Assembly: GCA_011800155.1 (NCBI GenBank)
Contig: CM022372.1
Location: 62,001-126,000, forward strand
DNA: 64,000 nucleotides
DNA from: Flammulina velutipes
Lineage: Eukaryota; Basidiomycota; Agaricomycetes; Agaricales; Physalacriaceae
Direction: 5' to 3'
A model generated the notes under the pieces. It searched no databases. It was given only the letters and a program-made list of their open reading frames with translations, and was not told the DNA's origin. Position numbers and translations under genes: made by a program. This document shows, one piece after another, positions 1 through 9,590 of this stretch (within the stretch, counting starts at the first letter, position 1; each line of letters begins with the position of its first letter).

Positions 1-2661
1 CAACGATATGGCGCCTCGTTCGAAAGGTCTATCTCGGGGCTATCAATGCCTGGCGCTTATACGGAATCATTTCGCGGACTCCCATTCCAAGCCGTATCGG
101 ATTTTGCTATCCCTTCCCTACGAACAACGTGTACGCCAATTCCATTGAACGTTGGCGTCTATATACTCATTCCACCCGTAGAACTCCAGCATATCGTCGC
201 CTTAGAGCGTCAGCTCCGCTACTGTCAACCATTGCTGCATACGGATCCCCACGGCCCATATACATTCCGGACGATATCCTACCTTAGGCGTCAAGGTTAT
301 CCTGCAACATGAGCGTGAGCGAAACGATAACTACGGGTACCAGGTGTGTTATCGTAGACGCCTTTCCCATCCCCTTTGCTAATACCAACCAGATTTGCAC
401 ACCAGCGCAACGGGAGCGTGTTCGTGCAGCCATATCCATACGTTCCAGCACTCCCGCCCCGTCGTCGACCTATACGAACTGCTAGTCGCTCTGAAAGACT
501 TGTTCAAACGGTACGTCTCCCCTTTGACTTGCATTCTGACGACTTCTAACTTGTCCTCTATCCATTCAGCCATGCAACATCCTACGCGCTCAATGATACG
601 CTCTCGCTCAGTACCTATCCGTAACCAGCAACTAGGCCGAAGGGGGAAATGTCGGGATAGACACGCACCTGACGCCTACTCTGGTTTGGGTGTGTATCCC
701 ATGTTCGTGCCGTTCGTGCTATCTAAGCGCCTCAATAGGACGTGCATTCATTGTTCTAACTCACGCGATACTGACAGGTGAGCTTTTCCCCTTGTTCAAT
801 ACTCCCGTTGCTGACTTATAAACACCGTAGTCAAGTGCTTAACGAAACGATACTATCGATACCCCCACCAACGGCGTCTCGCAAGCACCCAATACATCTA
901 ACGGCATCACGGTGTGTATCATTTTGCCTGTCCTAAGGATGTGTACTGACGGGTATGTAAAGGATCCTATTTCCCAAGCATCTGCGTCTAGCGCAACGTG
1001 GCCCACGCCGTTCTGACGAACGGCTCGTCGGTATACCGACGTGGCCAGCGTGTGCGCTCAGACGACAATAGGTAAGCTATCCACATACCTTCTTGTTATA
1101 CTTACTAACCTTTTTACTAGCATAAATCATTCTTTCGACGGGCGCACTATGGGTACGTGCCAGTCTATGATCCTGACGAACGTCTCGCTAACGAGTTTTG
1201 TAGACGTCTACACGTACGAGAGGCTCGTTGCCGTAGAATAAAAAATATCAAAGTAAGTCAGTCCCTACAACGAGCCCCCGCATGCTTGATATTGATCATA
1301 TCAATCAGTACGTTGGACGTCTGCTATCTCATCGACTACTGGCGTCTCGCGCAGCAATATGGCCAACACCGTTCTGACGAACGGCTCGTCGGTATACCGA
1401 CGTGGCCTATTGTGCGCTTAGACGCGAACACGGTAAGCTTTCATTGCCTTTTTGTTATCTATGTAAATCTTGACGTATCCGATAGGCGCCAATGATCGTT
1501 TCCATGCACTAACCTACCGTGTAGTTACCGTATCGTACGACATTTACTAACGGGATAGATAAATAGCTAACGGCTTACAGTTCTGGAACCGTCGCCTCTT
1601 TCTACCACTACCACCGGCTTAGCAACCCAACACTACCACACCCCCAACGGATAGCCGAAGCCTAGCGAGGACAACGAGGATACGGCCAGTATTGGTACGT
1701 TCCCGTCCACTATCCTGACGAACCCTTGCTGATGAGTTGTACAGGATTCTACGCTCACGATATCCCGTACGGAAGGTTGAGCGAACCATACTCAACTCGA
1801 ACGCGATAAGTAAGTACCCGTAACAAGTCTTCCCGTTATTAATACTAACAATATACCCAATAGATTTCCAACGTTTTCTACCAACTCCTGCCCGAACGCC
1901 TAGCTCTCAAGACGAGCGCTGGTGTCATTCGACGAACGCTAGGCATTGCGAGACGCACGATGGTTAACGGGTGCCCATAAACCAATGGATAGACGTTGCA
2001 ATGGTATGCCGGCCTTTTCGTTTGTTTCGTTCACAGTCTAACGACTTTATCGTCTCTCTTATAGCTTTTTATTACAATTCTTCATCCCCGGATACAGACT
2101 TACGAGCCCCAACGGTGTAAACGACTTTGCCCCAACAGTCGACATTGCCGCCATAACAAACAAGTCGTAACGACGACGAACACGCTCAAAACGCTAGACG
2201 TTTGCACAACGAATTCATTATATAACGTTTACAAGTATCTACTAGGCCTCGCGGAAATGCTGGTATGATTAGTTAGTGTTCCCGACTTTGCGACGCCACT
2301 AACCCCCAACTTAGAATTATTTCGAACTCGTTTCGACACCTTTCTGGCATCACCCAACGATGTCTATGTCTAATCGTCGACGCTATGACGTCTCAACGGG
2401 CTCCTAATCTCTCTGGACGCTGTCAATGGTCTCGATCTTACCCCAAGCCTGGGTACTGACCTTTGGGCTGAACCTGGCTGCGCGCGCTAGGGAGTGTTGG
2501 AATTAATTGCGATACTGTACTCTAACGAAGATGTAGGTCTGCGATAAGGTCCCATTTGTCATGCGCTGATATTGTTCCAGTTTCTTAAATCTTGGGATGC
2601 GCCACATAAACCGACTGTCACGATGGCAGAGACGTCAGAGGCCGAAGGAAGTCTTGTATAA
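1..2661 (+). pseudogene. Intron-dense degenerate gene copy, family unknown (unit 0, first part)
   Basis: Canonical short introns follow one another here, for example 1072-1120 (GTAAGCT...CTTACTAAC...TAG) and 1810-1863 (GTAAGTA...ATACTAAC...ATAG). The exon-like pieces between them are about 100-250 nt and only partly open. The block 46-312 is open for 88 codons and contains VALERQLRY. Its counterpart at 15640 keeps the same frame but has a stop inside. The block ends with the tail beginning DAPHKPTVT (2596-2661, stop TAA), which matches an equivalent tail at 17939-18013. The acceptor before it reads TTGGG here, where unit 1 has TTTTAG, so the splice site appears lost. I do not recognise the protein. 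An intron-rich non-coding transcript is the alternative. Confidence 0.5.
1008..1402 (+). repeat. Double-hairpin motif, two copies (1008-1042 and 1369-1402)
   Basis: Each copy reads CCGTTCTGACGAACGG followed by CT and then CGTCGGTATACCGACG, that is, two perfect adjacent inverted repeats. The motif is bracketed by TGGCC on both sides. It lies just upstream of an intron donor (GTAAGC) in both places. The same motif recurs at 2905-2938, 16410-16443 and 16775-16808, and in the unit-2 copies. It could fold as two RNA hairpins or be a palindromic protein-binding site. It could also be a side effect of the encoded peptide (HRSDERLVGIPTW in one frame). Confidence 0.65.
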
Positions 2662-5098
2662 TTTATATGGGGACCTATTGCATCGTTCCTCGACGACTGG
2701 AACGACGACGCTGAGGTACGTTCGCAATTTACACTAGGTCGACATTTTTGACTGTTGACTTAGATTTATATTAGAAACGCCGGGAATAGGGCTTTGAAGT
2801 CTCGACACGGGGACGACTAACGAACGTCTCATGTTCGTTAGTCTCTCTGGATAGTACTAGCCCGTCAACGCACCATTCCGCCATCTAGCGCAACGTGGCC
2901 CACACCGTTCTGACGAACGGTTCGTCGGTATACCGACGGGGCCAGCGTATGCGCTTGGATAACGATAGGTAAGCCATTCATATATCCTCTTATCATCTAT
3001 GCTAACCTTCTTTCTTCGAAGCCCTGAGACTATGCAACGACTTGGCAAAGACGGCAAAAAAGTAAACATGCGACGTTTGCACCATGTACGTCGATACTAC
3101 TACGCGTTTACGTCTCTATCGCTAACGATAACATAGGCAGACACAGTAAATATCATAATCTTAACGTAGAGTTGTATAGTAAACGGGTACAACCCGAGTA
3201 AATCAAAGACCGATACCGACGAACTTCCAATGCGGGTTGGAAGCAGTTGATGAATAAACGCACGCATTCTAACACTGACGATTAAAGGTCTTGGTCCTCT
3301 CGTAGCTTGCAACGCGACGCAAAGGATGCCCCACTATCAAGGAATCTTGTCAAACTTGGTATGTATTGATATTGTATCATTACGAACACTTTACTAACAA
3401 CATTCACTATAAAGGGACTTGTCGGCATCTTCATTGGCTCAGACTTGGCTCGGGAACGACCCCGTGCGCTGATTACGGCGACGCTTAGCGTACGGTCAAG
3501 CGAAGATGTGTAGGTATTAATATTTGTCTTCACTTTGAACCCAGTACTAACTTTGTGATTAGTGTGTCATTACCGTTGCTCAACGATACTCCCCGCAACT
3601 GGCGGGCTATTTCCCTGACGACGAGAATGGCAAGACGTCGTCCTGCATAGCACGACGACGAAGGACTCGACCCGTTAAGGAACGGACTTTGTATGGTAAG
3701 TTTGCGTTTTTATATTCTTGTCCCTGCTGATACTTTCGCTCTCTCAGATCGCGCTCGGGAACGATTCGTACGGATGTCTAGTCTCTGACGATATCGCATA
3801 CAGTCGAACGATCCGTACAGACGTTAGCGCGATGGGTGAGTGCGCGTTACAAGCCTTCATGTTATTGATACTAACATTTTACCCAATAGTTGTCCGATGT
3901 TTTCCACCAAGTCCCGCGCATATCCCTAACGTGTGGCTACCAAGACGAACCAACCAACGAGTAAGCCATGAATGCATCACTGACGTCGTCTTACTCGTCT
4001 CGTAGCACCAACGTCACCCAAGGAATGCCCCGCTATCAAGAAATCAAGTCAAACATTGTATGTACTATCATCGTATCACAACGAACACTCTACTAACAAG
4101 ATTCACCCTAATAGGACACGTCAGCATCTTCGTTGGCTCGAACTTGGATCGGAAACGAAACCGTGCGGTTGATTACGGCGACGCGTATCGTACGGGCTAG
4201 CGAAGACGTGTAAGTCTTAACATTTTGTCTTCGCTTTGAACCAAGTACTAACTTTGTGATTAGTATATCGTAACCGTCGCTCAACGAGACTCACCGCGAT
4301 CGACGGGCTATTTCCCTGACGACGACGACGGCAAGACGTCGTCCTGCATAGCACGACGATGAAAGACCCGGACCCGTCGAGGAACGGACTCTGTATGGTA
4401 AGTTTGTGTTTGTATATCCTAGTCCGAGCTGATACCTTTGTTCTCTTACAGATCGCCCTCGCTAACGACTCGTACGGACGTCTATACTCTGACGATATCC
4501 CATACAGGAGGCTCGTTACGGTCGAACGAGTCGTATGGCTGACTTTAACACGACGAGTAAGTGCTCGTTACACGTCTTCGTGTTATTAGTTACTAACATT
4601 ATACCTAATAGGTCTTCGATGTTTTCCACTTATATCCCGACCGTCTAGCTCTAGAAACGAGCACTGGCACCATTCGACGAACGTTGGGCATTGCGATAGA
4701 CGCACGATGGTCTAGCTGGGTAACGGGTGCCATTGGATGGATGGTACGTTGACCTTTATAACTGTTTCGTCCCAGGCTAACAATCTTCGTCTCTTTATTC
4801 TAGCTTTTGTACTGCATTCTCTATCCCAAATATAGACTACGAGCGCCCAAGCGCGTCAACGACATTGCCTCGACGATCACCATTGCCGCCGTACCAACAA
4901 CTCATAACGACAGCGAACGTGCTCAAAATGCTAGACGTTTGCACGACGTTTGCATTATATGACCTTTACAAGTATCTACTAGACCGCCTGGAAATGCTGG
5001 TACGATTTGTTCACATTCCCGACTATTCGACGCCACTGACCCCAAACTTAGGATAATCTCAAACTCGTTTCAACGCTTATCTGACAGCATTCGTCGAC
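2662..5098 (+). pseudogene. Intron-dense degenerate gene copy, family unknown (unit 0, second part)
   Basis: Two successive related sets of exons are present, around 3290-4010 and 4020-5060. Well-formed introns lie at 3696-3747, 4398-4451 and 4557-4611, each with GTAAGT or GTAAG and a CTAAC or CTGAT branch region. The exon 4452-4556 is exactly 35 codons without a stop and contains SYGRLYSDDIPY. An exon near 3565-3694 contains GYFPDDENGKTSSC, and a paralogue near 4263 contains GYFPDDDDGKTSSC. A last exon (about 4864-5020) contains TTANVLKMLDVC and YKYLLDRLEML. The repeated similarity shows a once-coding family with internal duplication. I cannot assign a function, and it is not continuous enough to call intact. 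Confidence 0.5.
2905..2938 (+). repeat. Double-hairpin motif, variant copy
   Basis: This is the same pair of inverted repeats as at 1008 and 1369, with one linker change (TT for CT). Both stems are preserved. It again precedes an intron-like segment (GTAAGCC near 2969). Confidence 0.6.
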
Positions 5099-6349
5099 GC
5101 TGTGACGTCTCGTCGAACCGCTATCTGCGTTATTTCGAACTCGGACAGTAACTTTCGGGATAAAGCTGGCTGCGCGGGCAAGTCGTTTCGACGCTTATCT
5201 GACAGCACTATTCGTCGTCTCGTCGAACGCCTAGGCCCCCCCAATGCCAACTTTCTTACTTCACGCATGGGTCCCAACTTTCGTGATAAACCTGGCTGCG
5301 CGATCGCTGGAATAGACTGCGATGTAAGTCGACGACACGCTCCACTGGTTCCAGTTTCTTCTTCACGACGCCAAGGTTGGTCGACCCCCCTAATTTCAAA
5401 CGCAGCGCTCGTCGAACCCCCAGCGCGCGCAAGGGGAGCGTCAACGACAAGCCTTGTTCTGAGAAGACGACTTTTGGTTTTGATTTTATGTTCGGCGCGG
5501 AATTGGGCTCGAGACGGGTGTTCGTTGGCGTTCTTGAGGGTTTGACCCCGAACTTGGGATTGATTCAAATGCCTTTTCGACGTCACCCAACGAAGGATAT
5601 GACTATTCGTCGATGTCTCGTCGAACCCCTACGCACTCCGAATGCGACATACGACCTCGACGCCTGGGAACGAACTTTCGGGCTAAACCTGGCTACGCGC
5701 GCAATCTAACGCTGGAATATGGTACTCTAACAAATATGTAAGTCGACGCTACACTATATCTCGTCAAATACTAATATCGTCCCAGTTCATTACTTTTCGA
5801 CGCACACCACATAAACCGACGATATTGGGGCGTGTATAAAGTATTGTCGATGATTTGAACTTTGGGCTCGACGCGGGTTCGTTATCCCTTCAACACATCC
5901 AGGCCCCCCTTCCAGTGTAACGTTATCTCGTTTTCGGGTTCCCGAGGGTTTTTCATTTGACGACGAGGGAGGGTGGAGTTGGGAGAGTGGACGGCGGTGA
6001 TTGGGAGGGGTATATAGCTTTGTGGTTTGGACTTTGACGTATGCTCGTTATGATTCCACGGAGACGTTAGAGGTTTGGGACGGCGAGAATGATTAGACGC
6101 GTCGACGTGATTGAATCCGCCAGTCAATTCCGCACTATAGAGTACATTAGAGTCAGCTGTAAACGTCGCCTAAGTAATCAGACGGGTCGTCGAACTTGAA
6201 CAACGAGCTTAGTATCTTACCAAACCGAAGTCTTACTATCACCGCTCACGTCGTCGTATCGCGCGCATATAACGTGCACGTCGTAATTCTATATCATAGT
6301 ACCACTCGTTAGATATCCTAATAAATGCGTAGAGATAAGTCTATCCTAA
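5099..6349. other. Stretch 3' of ODC, no gene called
   Basis: The left part (to about 5780) still looks like the intron-dense family. A peptide block of the type NFRDKPGCA occurs twice (near 5150 and 5270), with a variant FRAKPGYA near 5675. Intron-like GTAAGTCGACG donors occur at about 5316 and 5738. From about 5880 to 6349 I see no gene, only A+T-richer sequence downstream of the ODC stop. Confidence 0.4.
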
Positions 6350-7829
6350 TCAAATTCCATATCCCATCCCCGCAAACCTCGCCAACACCGCCCTCACCTC
6401 CCCCTCCCCCGCCCCACTCGCAGTATACAGCACCCTACTAACCTCAAAGCCATTAAACCGACTCGCCGCGCAAATCGTATACGCCCCCATCCCCTCGAAC
6501 CCAAGCCAATCCCCAACCTGCAGCCGCGCAGGAAGCGCCGTGTCCTCGCATATCTTATCAATAGAGTCGCAGGTGGGGCCCCAGATGGTGCAGGGGGCGA
6601 GGGGCTCGGAGGCGGGGACGTGGAAGGAGGAGCCGAGGGAGAGGACGTGCGGGAGGGCGACGGCGTGGTCGAACATTAGGCAGTTGAAGGAGCCGTAGAC
6701 GCCGTCGTTGATGTAGTCTAAGAGAAAGGTTAGTGAGGGAAAGGAAGAGAGGAGAGGGGACGTACACATCACGTTGGCGTGTTGCTGGGGTGCACGACGG
6801 GCGATGATGTTGGTGGCGAGGCGAAAGGCGTTGGCGACGTAGTAGCGCCCCGGCTCAGCGATGATGGTGAGGTTGGACCGGTCGGGGAAATACTGGTCGA
6901 TGGCGTCGCGGAGGTATCGTGCCGCCTGCTCGAAGAGAGAGTCTTCGAACCCGCCCCCGACGTCGAGGAAGGTAAAGTCGTAGCCGGCGAGCTTGGCCAT
7001 ATCAAAGACGCGCTGGCAGCGCATGATGGCGTCGGTATAGACGGAGGGGTCGTAGCAACCACTGCCGACGTGGAAGCTGACACCGACAACGTCCAGGTTG
7101 AGCTCACGAGCCTTTGAGAGGAGGGACGGGACGCTAGCGAGGGACGCGCCAAACTTGACGTTGAACGCGCATATACTCTTACTGTCGTCTGCGAGGATGC
7201 GGATGACGAGTTTGGCGTGCGGATGGGCGCGTGCGATCTTGTAGAGCTCGTCGACGTTGTCGAAGGTCATCTTGTCGACGCCGGCTTTGGCTGCCGCGCG
7301 GACGAAAGACGTGGCTTTGCAAGGGTTGGCGAATATGATCTGGGAGGGGCTGACTCCGCCGAGAGAGAGGATCTGGTTGATCTCTTGGTTGGACGCACAG
7401 TCGAAGCCAGCGCCGAGTGCAGCGAGAAGACGGAGGACATATGGATCGGGGTTCGCTTTGACGGCTGGAAGGAGTCAGTGTATGCTAAAATAGAAAGAAG
7501 GGAGGCTTACCATAGTGCGGTTGAATCTCGGGGAGATTGAGACGCCATCGCTGGTGCTGGCGGTAGATCTCGCACAGGTCGGCGACGAAGAATGCATGCT
7601 CGGCATCGGGAACTCCTTGAGAGCTAAGCCTGGCTGCTTCGAGGATGGCAGCGCGAACGTGGACGTCCGGGTGGCCGTGCATGAGAGGCGGCAGCGAAGG
7701 GAAGGGTTGCGGGGTGTTGAGATGGAGCGGACCGCGCGAAGAGAGGATGCCGTTGACATTGGCAAACCACTCGGGGTTGGTGCGCTCGAGATCCGCATAG
7801 TTGGCGCGGAGGGTTTCGACCTGGGACAT
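6350..7829 (-). CDS. Ornithine decarboxylase, copy 1
   Basis: This enzyme is a PLP-dependent fold-III decarboxylase that converts ornithine to putrescine, the entry step of polyamine synthesis in the cytosol. The model has three exons: 7829-7511, 7464-6766 and 6717-6350. The introns are 46 and 48 nt. The second intron is a multiple of three and has no stop, so it can be misread as coding. Together the exons give 461 aa, the usual eukaryotic ODC length. Visible landmarks are YAVKANPDP with the Schiff-base Lys109, SFHVGSG (His238), GGGF (276-279), EPGR (310-313), the splice-spanning [21 protein letters not shown] with the catalytic Cys389, and [12 protein letters not shown]. All key residues are present, so the gene looks functional. 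Diaminopimelate or arginine decarboxylase is less likely given the Cys motif. Confidence 0.95.
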
Positions 7830-8565
7830 CGTGGGAGGAGACAGTTTTAGTGGGACAGTCAGAACCGCCGCGGTCGTCGAGAGCCGGGCGGACGTGAGGA
7901 CGGTAACGGGAGAACTTGGTCAGCCAAACGCGGGTTCTTCGCTCCCTGTGCAGCGAAGAAAAGGCTTGAGGGCGCGGGTGGGAGTGGGAGAGAGGGAAAG
8001 AGAGAAAGAGATGGAAAAACGCGTGGGAGGAGGGTTTTTTGCGATGGAAGCGCTGTCAGGGCGGTTCACCTGCGCAACCGAGAGGTCAGTCACCACGGCT
8101 ATTACAAAGAGTCACTCTACACACCTCTAACGGATACCCACCTACAACGTTCAATCAGCTACCATCGCATGAAAAGGCGAGCGTCTGGACGTACTCGAGG
8201 GCCAACAGACGAAGGTCGCTGTTTCTTGCTTGGTCAGAAATGGTGAAGCACTGTGCGCTCTGAGGTCGCGCGAGTCAAAGACGACGACAGAGACGACAAG
8301 GATTTTTTGTGGTGGTGGAGACGAACCAACGCGCGAAGAGAGGATGCCGTTGACGTGGTGCGGAAAAGGGCTTGAGGGAGGAGGGCTTGAGAGTCTGTTA
8401 CTGTCAGCTGTAATGCTCTCAACGTTGAATAAGCACGCACCTAAGACCCTCTCCTCAAAATTCAACTCCCTCTCTCCTCTCTCCTCAACTCCCTCTCTCA
8501 TCGTCTCCGTCGTCGTGTGTTAGAACTCCATAGACGCGGCGGCATGGGTGCTTGAGTGGTGGTAG
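7830..8565. other. Region upstream of ODC copy 1
   Basis: No convincing gene is visible. Read from the ODC side (minus strand) it is C+T-rich near the start codon, as is common in basidiomycete promoters and 5' leaders. A run of CCTCTCTC-type repeats lies near 8455-8500. Short phrases are repeated within it: GCGCGAAGAGAGGATGCCGTTGAC occurs both inside exon 1 of ODC (near 7735) and here (near 8332). This suggests a local partial duplication of the ODC 5' end. Confidence 0.4.
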
Positions 8566-8677
8566 CAGAGAGGAACAAGTTCGGATCAGTGGGTAAGCGC
8601 CCCGAAAGGTCGAGGGTTCGAGTCTTATACAAGACTTGCCGTTTGCAGCCAAATTCCGCCGTAAATTGACCATTTTT
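8566..8677 (+). repeat. tRNA-like / SINE-like sequence
   Basis: GATCAGTGGGTAAGCGCC resembles a pol III A box and GGTTCGAGTC is a good B box. Segments ACAAGT and ACTTG can pair like part of an acceptor stem. A run of seven T follows at about 8671, as a pol III terminator would. The T-stem does not pair properly and the spacing is too long for a working tRNA, so a decayed tRNA or the head of a tRNA-derived SINE fits best. Confidence 0.3.
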
Positions 8678-9590
8678 TTCTAAGCGACGCACTTGGCGTC
8701 TCCGTATAGGCAAGCGTACGGAGTGAATAGTTGTATTTCTACTGACTCGGAGGCTTAGCTTGATATGGGGCATGACTGGGATAGATATAGCAAACCTACT
8801 ACTGAACTCCTGGGTTGCCAACTTCACTCCGAACACCAGTGTGACCTGTGCCCAGTAAATAAATGGTTGAAAGAAGCATGCTTTTGCGTGATTTGACAAG
8901 TACAGATTCATCGAAATTCACGTATTTTTTGTCCATAGCTTCGCCTCCCCGCAGGGACAACACTTCAATTAAAAATAATCTAGTACATGAACTTCTACTG
9001 CGTCCGAGCGTGACCCGGCGCTACAAGGATATACAAGTTAAAAAATAAAAATCCCCGCGCGTCACTTTGCACCCCACCGGACTCGGCGAGTATGGGTGTG
9101 TGCGGGCAGACGGTCCAAGTCAATCACCAACTGGGGTGGCGCAACACAGAGGGATTGTCGCCCCCGGAAGGGAGAGCCCGCTCTGCTGTAACCACCCCAG
9201 TCCGCTTTTCGGCATCTACACGTCGACGTGCGACGTGCACCGTGGTGATCGCTCTGACGCAGCGGGGGGGAGAAGTATAGGTACGAATGATAATATATTT
9301 CGAACAGTGTTAGCGGAGTAGACGTGCGAGGAGTAGTACACGCACCTTGAGAGCAAAGATCGAACGAGCATTACGACGGCGTTGAAGCAAGAGAGGTAAG
9401 GGTTCCTATCATATCAGCCCTTATATAGAACAATGGCGTCGATCACGCGCGTGCAAATCTTTGTTGATTTGCCTTGGCGAATACGTGGCTGTGACTTGGC
9501 TCAGTCACTCCTTTCTCCCCTTATTACCACGTACGGACTGTTCTCTTTTTCACAACCACGCCACATTGCTGCTATTTGCTCTGGATATTG
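8678..9590. other. No gene recognised
   Basis: Only short open frames without recognisable domains are present. The stretch is duplicated almost perfectly in unit 2, so it offers no comparison for judging coding potential. Confidence 0.4.

Larger units (their letters stand above)
1..5098. repeat. Diverged older copy (unit 0) of the right third of the 15-kb cassette
   Basis: This stretch is a recognisable but clearly diverged relative of 15430-20063. The two can be followed side by side with the same exon-like blocks, the same intron positions and the same order. Examples are the VALERQLRY segment near 200 and 15640, the double-hairpin block near 1010 and 16410, and the SYGRLYSDDIPY exon at 4452 and 19416. 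In contrast, 5099-20063 and 20064-35009 are nearly identical to each other. The older copy therefore precedes the recent duplications, and the array probably extends beyond the left edge of the window. Confidence 0.75.

Noticed and set aside
5102..5545. 147-codon plus-strand frame and its antisense 169-codon partner
   Set aside because: Both contain intron-like GTAAGTCGAC and belong to the decayed family. The antisense frame has no homologous counterpart in unit 0.
6558..7152. Second-frame minus ORFs and plus ORFs over the ODC exons
   Set aside because: These are shadow frames of the ODC gene in G+C-rich DNA. They lack domains and repeat identically with each ODC copy.
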